Shown here: positions 6,999-8,970 of the stretch, in pieces
How positions within the stretch are numbered: position 1 is the first letter of the stretch
Layout: each line of letters begins with the position of its first letter
From: Pseudomonadota bacterium
Lineage (GTDB): Bacteria; Pseudomonadota; Alphaproteobacteria; Rhizobiales; Beijerinckiaceae
Assembly: GCA_023393655.1 (NCBI GenBank)
Contig: JAEWKP010000094.1
Coordinates: 1-8,970 of the forward strand
Length of the DNA stretch: 8,970 nt
Direction: 5' to 3'
Translations under genes and position numbers: made by a program
The notes under the pieces: generated by a model
What the model saw: only the letters and a program-made list of their open reading frames with translations
Database searches by the model: none
Told to the model about the DNA's origin: nothing

Positions 6999-7025
6999 CT
7001 TGATTGTCAGGAGTTGGCTACAGGC

Positions 7026-8970
7026 TCACTTGCCGGCTGCGGCAGCCGCGCTCTCCTGCGCCTCCACCACCGCGACAGCGGTCATGTTGACCACGCCGCG
7101 GGCCGTCACCGAGCCGGTGAGGATATGTGCGGGCTTCGCCGTGCCGATCAGGATCGGGCCGACCGGCAGCGCATCGGCCATCACCTTGGCGAACTGGTAG
7201 GAGATGTTGGCGGCGTCGAGATTGGGGAAGATCAGGACGTTCGCCATGTCCTTCAGCGTCGAGGAGGGCAGGACACGCTCGCGGATCAACGGCACGAGGG
7301 CGGTATCGGCCTCCATCTCGCCGTCGCATTCGAGATGCGGCGCGCGCTCGCGGATCAGCTTCAGCGCCTTGCGCATCTTGAGCGAAGAGGGTGTATCGGC
7401 CGCGCCGAAATCGGAATGCGAGAGCAGAGCGATCTTCGGGTCGATGCCGAAGCGCTGGACATGGCTCGCCGCCAGCACGGTCATGTCGGCGATCTCCTCC
7501 GCCGTCGGATCGTGCTTCACATGCGTGTCCGACATGAAGAAGGCGCCCTTGTTGGTGATGATCAGGGTCATCGCCGCAAGGTCGCAGACATCAGGCGCCA
7601 GGCCGATGATGTCCTTGATGTGCCGAAGGCGCGACATGAACCGGCCTTCGAGGCCCGAGATCATCGCATCGGCCTCGCCGCGGGCGACGGCGAGCGCCGC
7701 GATCACGGTGTTGTTGGTGCGCACCAGCGAGCGGGCGGCCTCGGGCGTGATGCCGCGCCGGCCGGCGATGTCGAGATAGGTCTGGACATAATCGCGATAG
7801 CGCGGGTCGTCCTCGGGATTGACCACCTCGAAATCGACGCCGGGCTTGAGCGACAGGCCGAAGCGCTGGATGCGCGTCTCGATCACGCTCGGACGGCCGA
7901 TCAGGATCGGAACGGCGAGCCCTTCCTCCAGCGCGACCTGGGCGGCGCGCAGCACGCGCTCGTCCTCGCCCTCGGCGTAGATCACGCGCTTGGGGTCGGC
8001 CTTGGCCTTCTGGAACAGCGGCTTCATCAGGAAGCCGGAGCGGAAGACGAAGCGCGAGAGCTGCTCGCGATAGGCCTCGACATCGACCAGCGGCTTGCGG
8101 GCGACACCGGTCGCCATCGCGGCTTCGGCGACGGCCGGCGCGATGCGCATGATCAGGCGCGGATCGAACGGGTTCGGGATCAGCGAGTTCGCGCCGAAGG
8201 TCGAGGCCTCGCCGCCATAGGCGCGGGCCGCGATGTCGGAGGTCGCCTCGCGGGCGAGCGAGGCGATGGCGCGCACTGCCGCGAGCTTCATCGCCTCGTT
8301 GATCGTCGTCGCCTGCACGTCGAGCGCGCCGCGAAAGATATAGGGGAAGCACAGGACGTTGTTGACCTGGTTCGGATAATCCGAGCGGCCGGTGCAGATC
8401 ATCGCGTCGGGGCGCACGGCAAGCGCATCTTCCGGCGTGATCTCGGGATTGGGGTTGGCCAGCGCCAGGATCAGCGGCTTCGCCGCCATCTGCTTGGCCA
8501 TCTCGGGCTTGAGCACGCCGGCCGCGGACAGGCCGAGGAAGACGTCGGCGCCGCCGATAACGTCGCTGAGGGTGCGGGCATCGGTCTCCTGCGCATAGAC
8601 CTCCTTCCAGCGGTCCATCAGCGTGTTGCGGCCCTTGTAGACCACGCCGTCGATATCGGTGAGCCAGATGTTCTGGCGCTGCGCGCCGAGTTCGACGAGC
8701 AGGTTGGTGCAGGCGAGCGCGGCGGCGCCCGCGCCGGACACGACGATCTTGACGTCGGCGATCTTCTTGCCCGCGAGGTCGAGCCCGTTCAGCACCGCGG
8801 CGGAGACGATGATCGCCGTGCCGTGCTGGTCGTCATGGAAGATGGGGATCTGCATCCGGGCCTTGAGCTGCTCCTCGATCTCGAAGCATTCCGGGCCCTT
8901 GATGTCCTCGAGATTGATGCCACCGAAGGTCGGCTCCAGCGCCGCGACGACCTCGACGAATTTCTCGATG
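7026..8970 (-). CDS. maeB: Malic enzyme with C-terminal phosphotransacetylase-like domain, partial: N-terminus beyond the right edge
   Basis: The enzyme decarboxylates malate to pyruvate with NAD(P)+, linking the citric acid cycle to gluconeogenesis and NADPH supply. Seen: 647 residues are open from the right edge to TGA at 7026; the family is about 760, so some 110 are missing, including the catalytic Lys region. The Met at 8855 is internal, because upstream sequence reads on as EKFVEVVAALEPTFGG and NLEDIKGPECFEIEEQL. Visible parts, numbered from the edge: metal ligands Glu21-Asp22 in NLEDIKGPECF and Asp46/47 in FHDDQHGT; cofactor loop SGAGAAALA at about 78-86; TDIDG at about 104-108; ANPNPEI; and from about residue 316 a phosphotransacetylase-like domain beginning KPLFQKAK. 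In known MaeB proteins this domain is thought to bind acetyl-CoA for allosteric inhibition rather than catalyse. I cannot tell the NADP form (maeB/tme) from the NAD form (dme). The tail is Ala-rich. Confidence 0.95.
   Translation of the reverse strand, partial: IEKFVEVVAALEPTFGGINLEDIKGPECFEIEEQLKARMQIPIFHDDQHGTAIIVSAAVLNGLDLAGKKIADVKIVVSGAGAAALACTNLLVELGAQRQNIWLTDIDGVVYKGRNTLMDRWKEVYAQETDARTLSDVIGGADVFLGLSAAGVLKPEMAKQMAAKPLILALANPNPEITPEDALAVRPDAMICTGRSDYPNQVNNVLCFPYIFRGALDVQATTINEAMKLAAVRAIASLAREATSDIAARAYGGEASTFGANSLIPNPFDPRLIMRIAPAVAEAAMATGVARKPLVDVEAYREQLSRFVFRSGFLMKPLFQKAKADPKRVIYAEGEDERVLRAAQVALEEGLAVPILIGRPSVIETRIQRFGLSLKPGVDFEVVNPEDDPRYRDYVQTYLDIAGRRGITPEAARSLVRTNNTVIAALAVARGEADAMISGLEGRFMSRLRHIKDIIGLAPDVCDLAAMTLIITNKGAFFMSDTHVKHDPTAEEIADMTVLAASHVQRFGIDPKIALLSHSDFGAADTPSSLKMRKALKLIRERAPHLECDGEMEADTALVPLIRERVLPSSTLKDMANVLIFPNLDAANISYQFAKVMADALPVGPILIGTAKPAHILTGSVTARGVVNMTAVAVVEAQESAAAAAGK

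Noticed and set aside
8853..8855. ATG at 8855 as the start of the malic enzyme
   Set aside because: The same frame continues to the right edge with conserved malic enzyme sequence including the metal-binding NLEDIKGPECF, so this Met is internal and the gene is cut by the window.
1..8970. A new defence, mobile or biosynthetic system
   Set aside because: All six genes belong to well-known metabolic or transport families and nearly all coding space is explained. No recombinase, toxin-antitoxin pair, CRISPR-like array, phage gene or shift in base composition was seen.

Overview
The window is high-GC alphaproteobacterial chromosome. The gene types, codon use and a dispersed repeat of a kind I recall from Bosea, Bradyrhizobium and Methylobacterium genomes point to the Hyphomicrobiales, perhaps a Bosea-like genus. 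That placement is inference from protein and repeat character, not from a marker gene. The window is almost entirely coding: six protein genes, two of them cut by the window edges. I see no tRNA, rRNA, CRISPR array, insertion sequence or phage gene.

Left part (1-4197), purine catabolism. xdhA and xdhB lie on the minus strand, overlap by 8 bases and encode the two subunits of xanthine dehydrogenase; xdhB runs off the left edge. A 99-base gap holding a perfect 16-base dyad separates them from guaD, transcribed divergently on the plus strand. Guanine deaminase turns guanine into xanthine and XdhAB oxidises xanthine to urate, so the gap probably carries a shared control region.

Middle (4198-6998). 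guaD converges with dat, a class IV PLP aminotransferase of the D-amino-acid transaminase type with an altered carboxylate-binding motif. The gap between their 3' ends holds a compact multi-hairpin repeat. Upstream of dat on the same strand is an oppA/mppA-like periplasmic peptide-binding protein gene with no transporter partners in view. A terminator-like hairpin sits directly after the oppA stop, and two adjacent dyads lie in the dat leader, so dat may be transcribed or controlled separately.

Right part (7026-8970). A malic enzyme of the MaeB type, with a C-terminal phosphotransacetylase-like domain, covers the rest and runs off the right edge without its N-terminus. A hairpin just after its stop, and another directly upstream of the oppA ribosome binding site, fill the 144-base gap between these two genes.

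I found no new multi-gene system. The best leads are the non-canonical active site of the transaminase, its pairing with an orphan peptide-binding protein, the three-hairpin repeat and the small dyads in the gaps.
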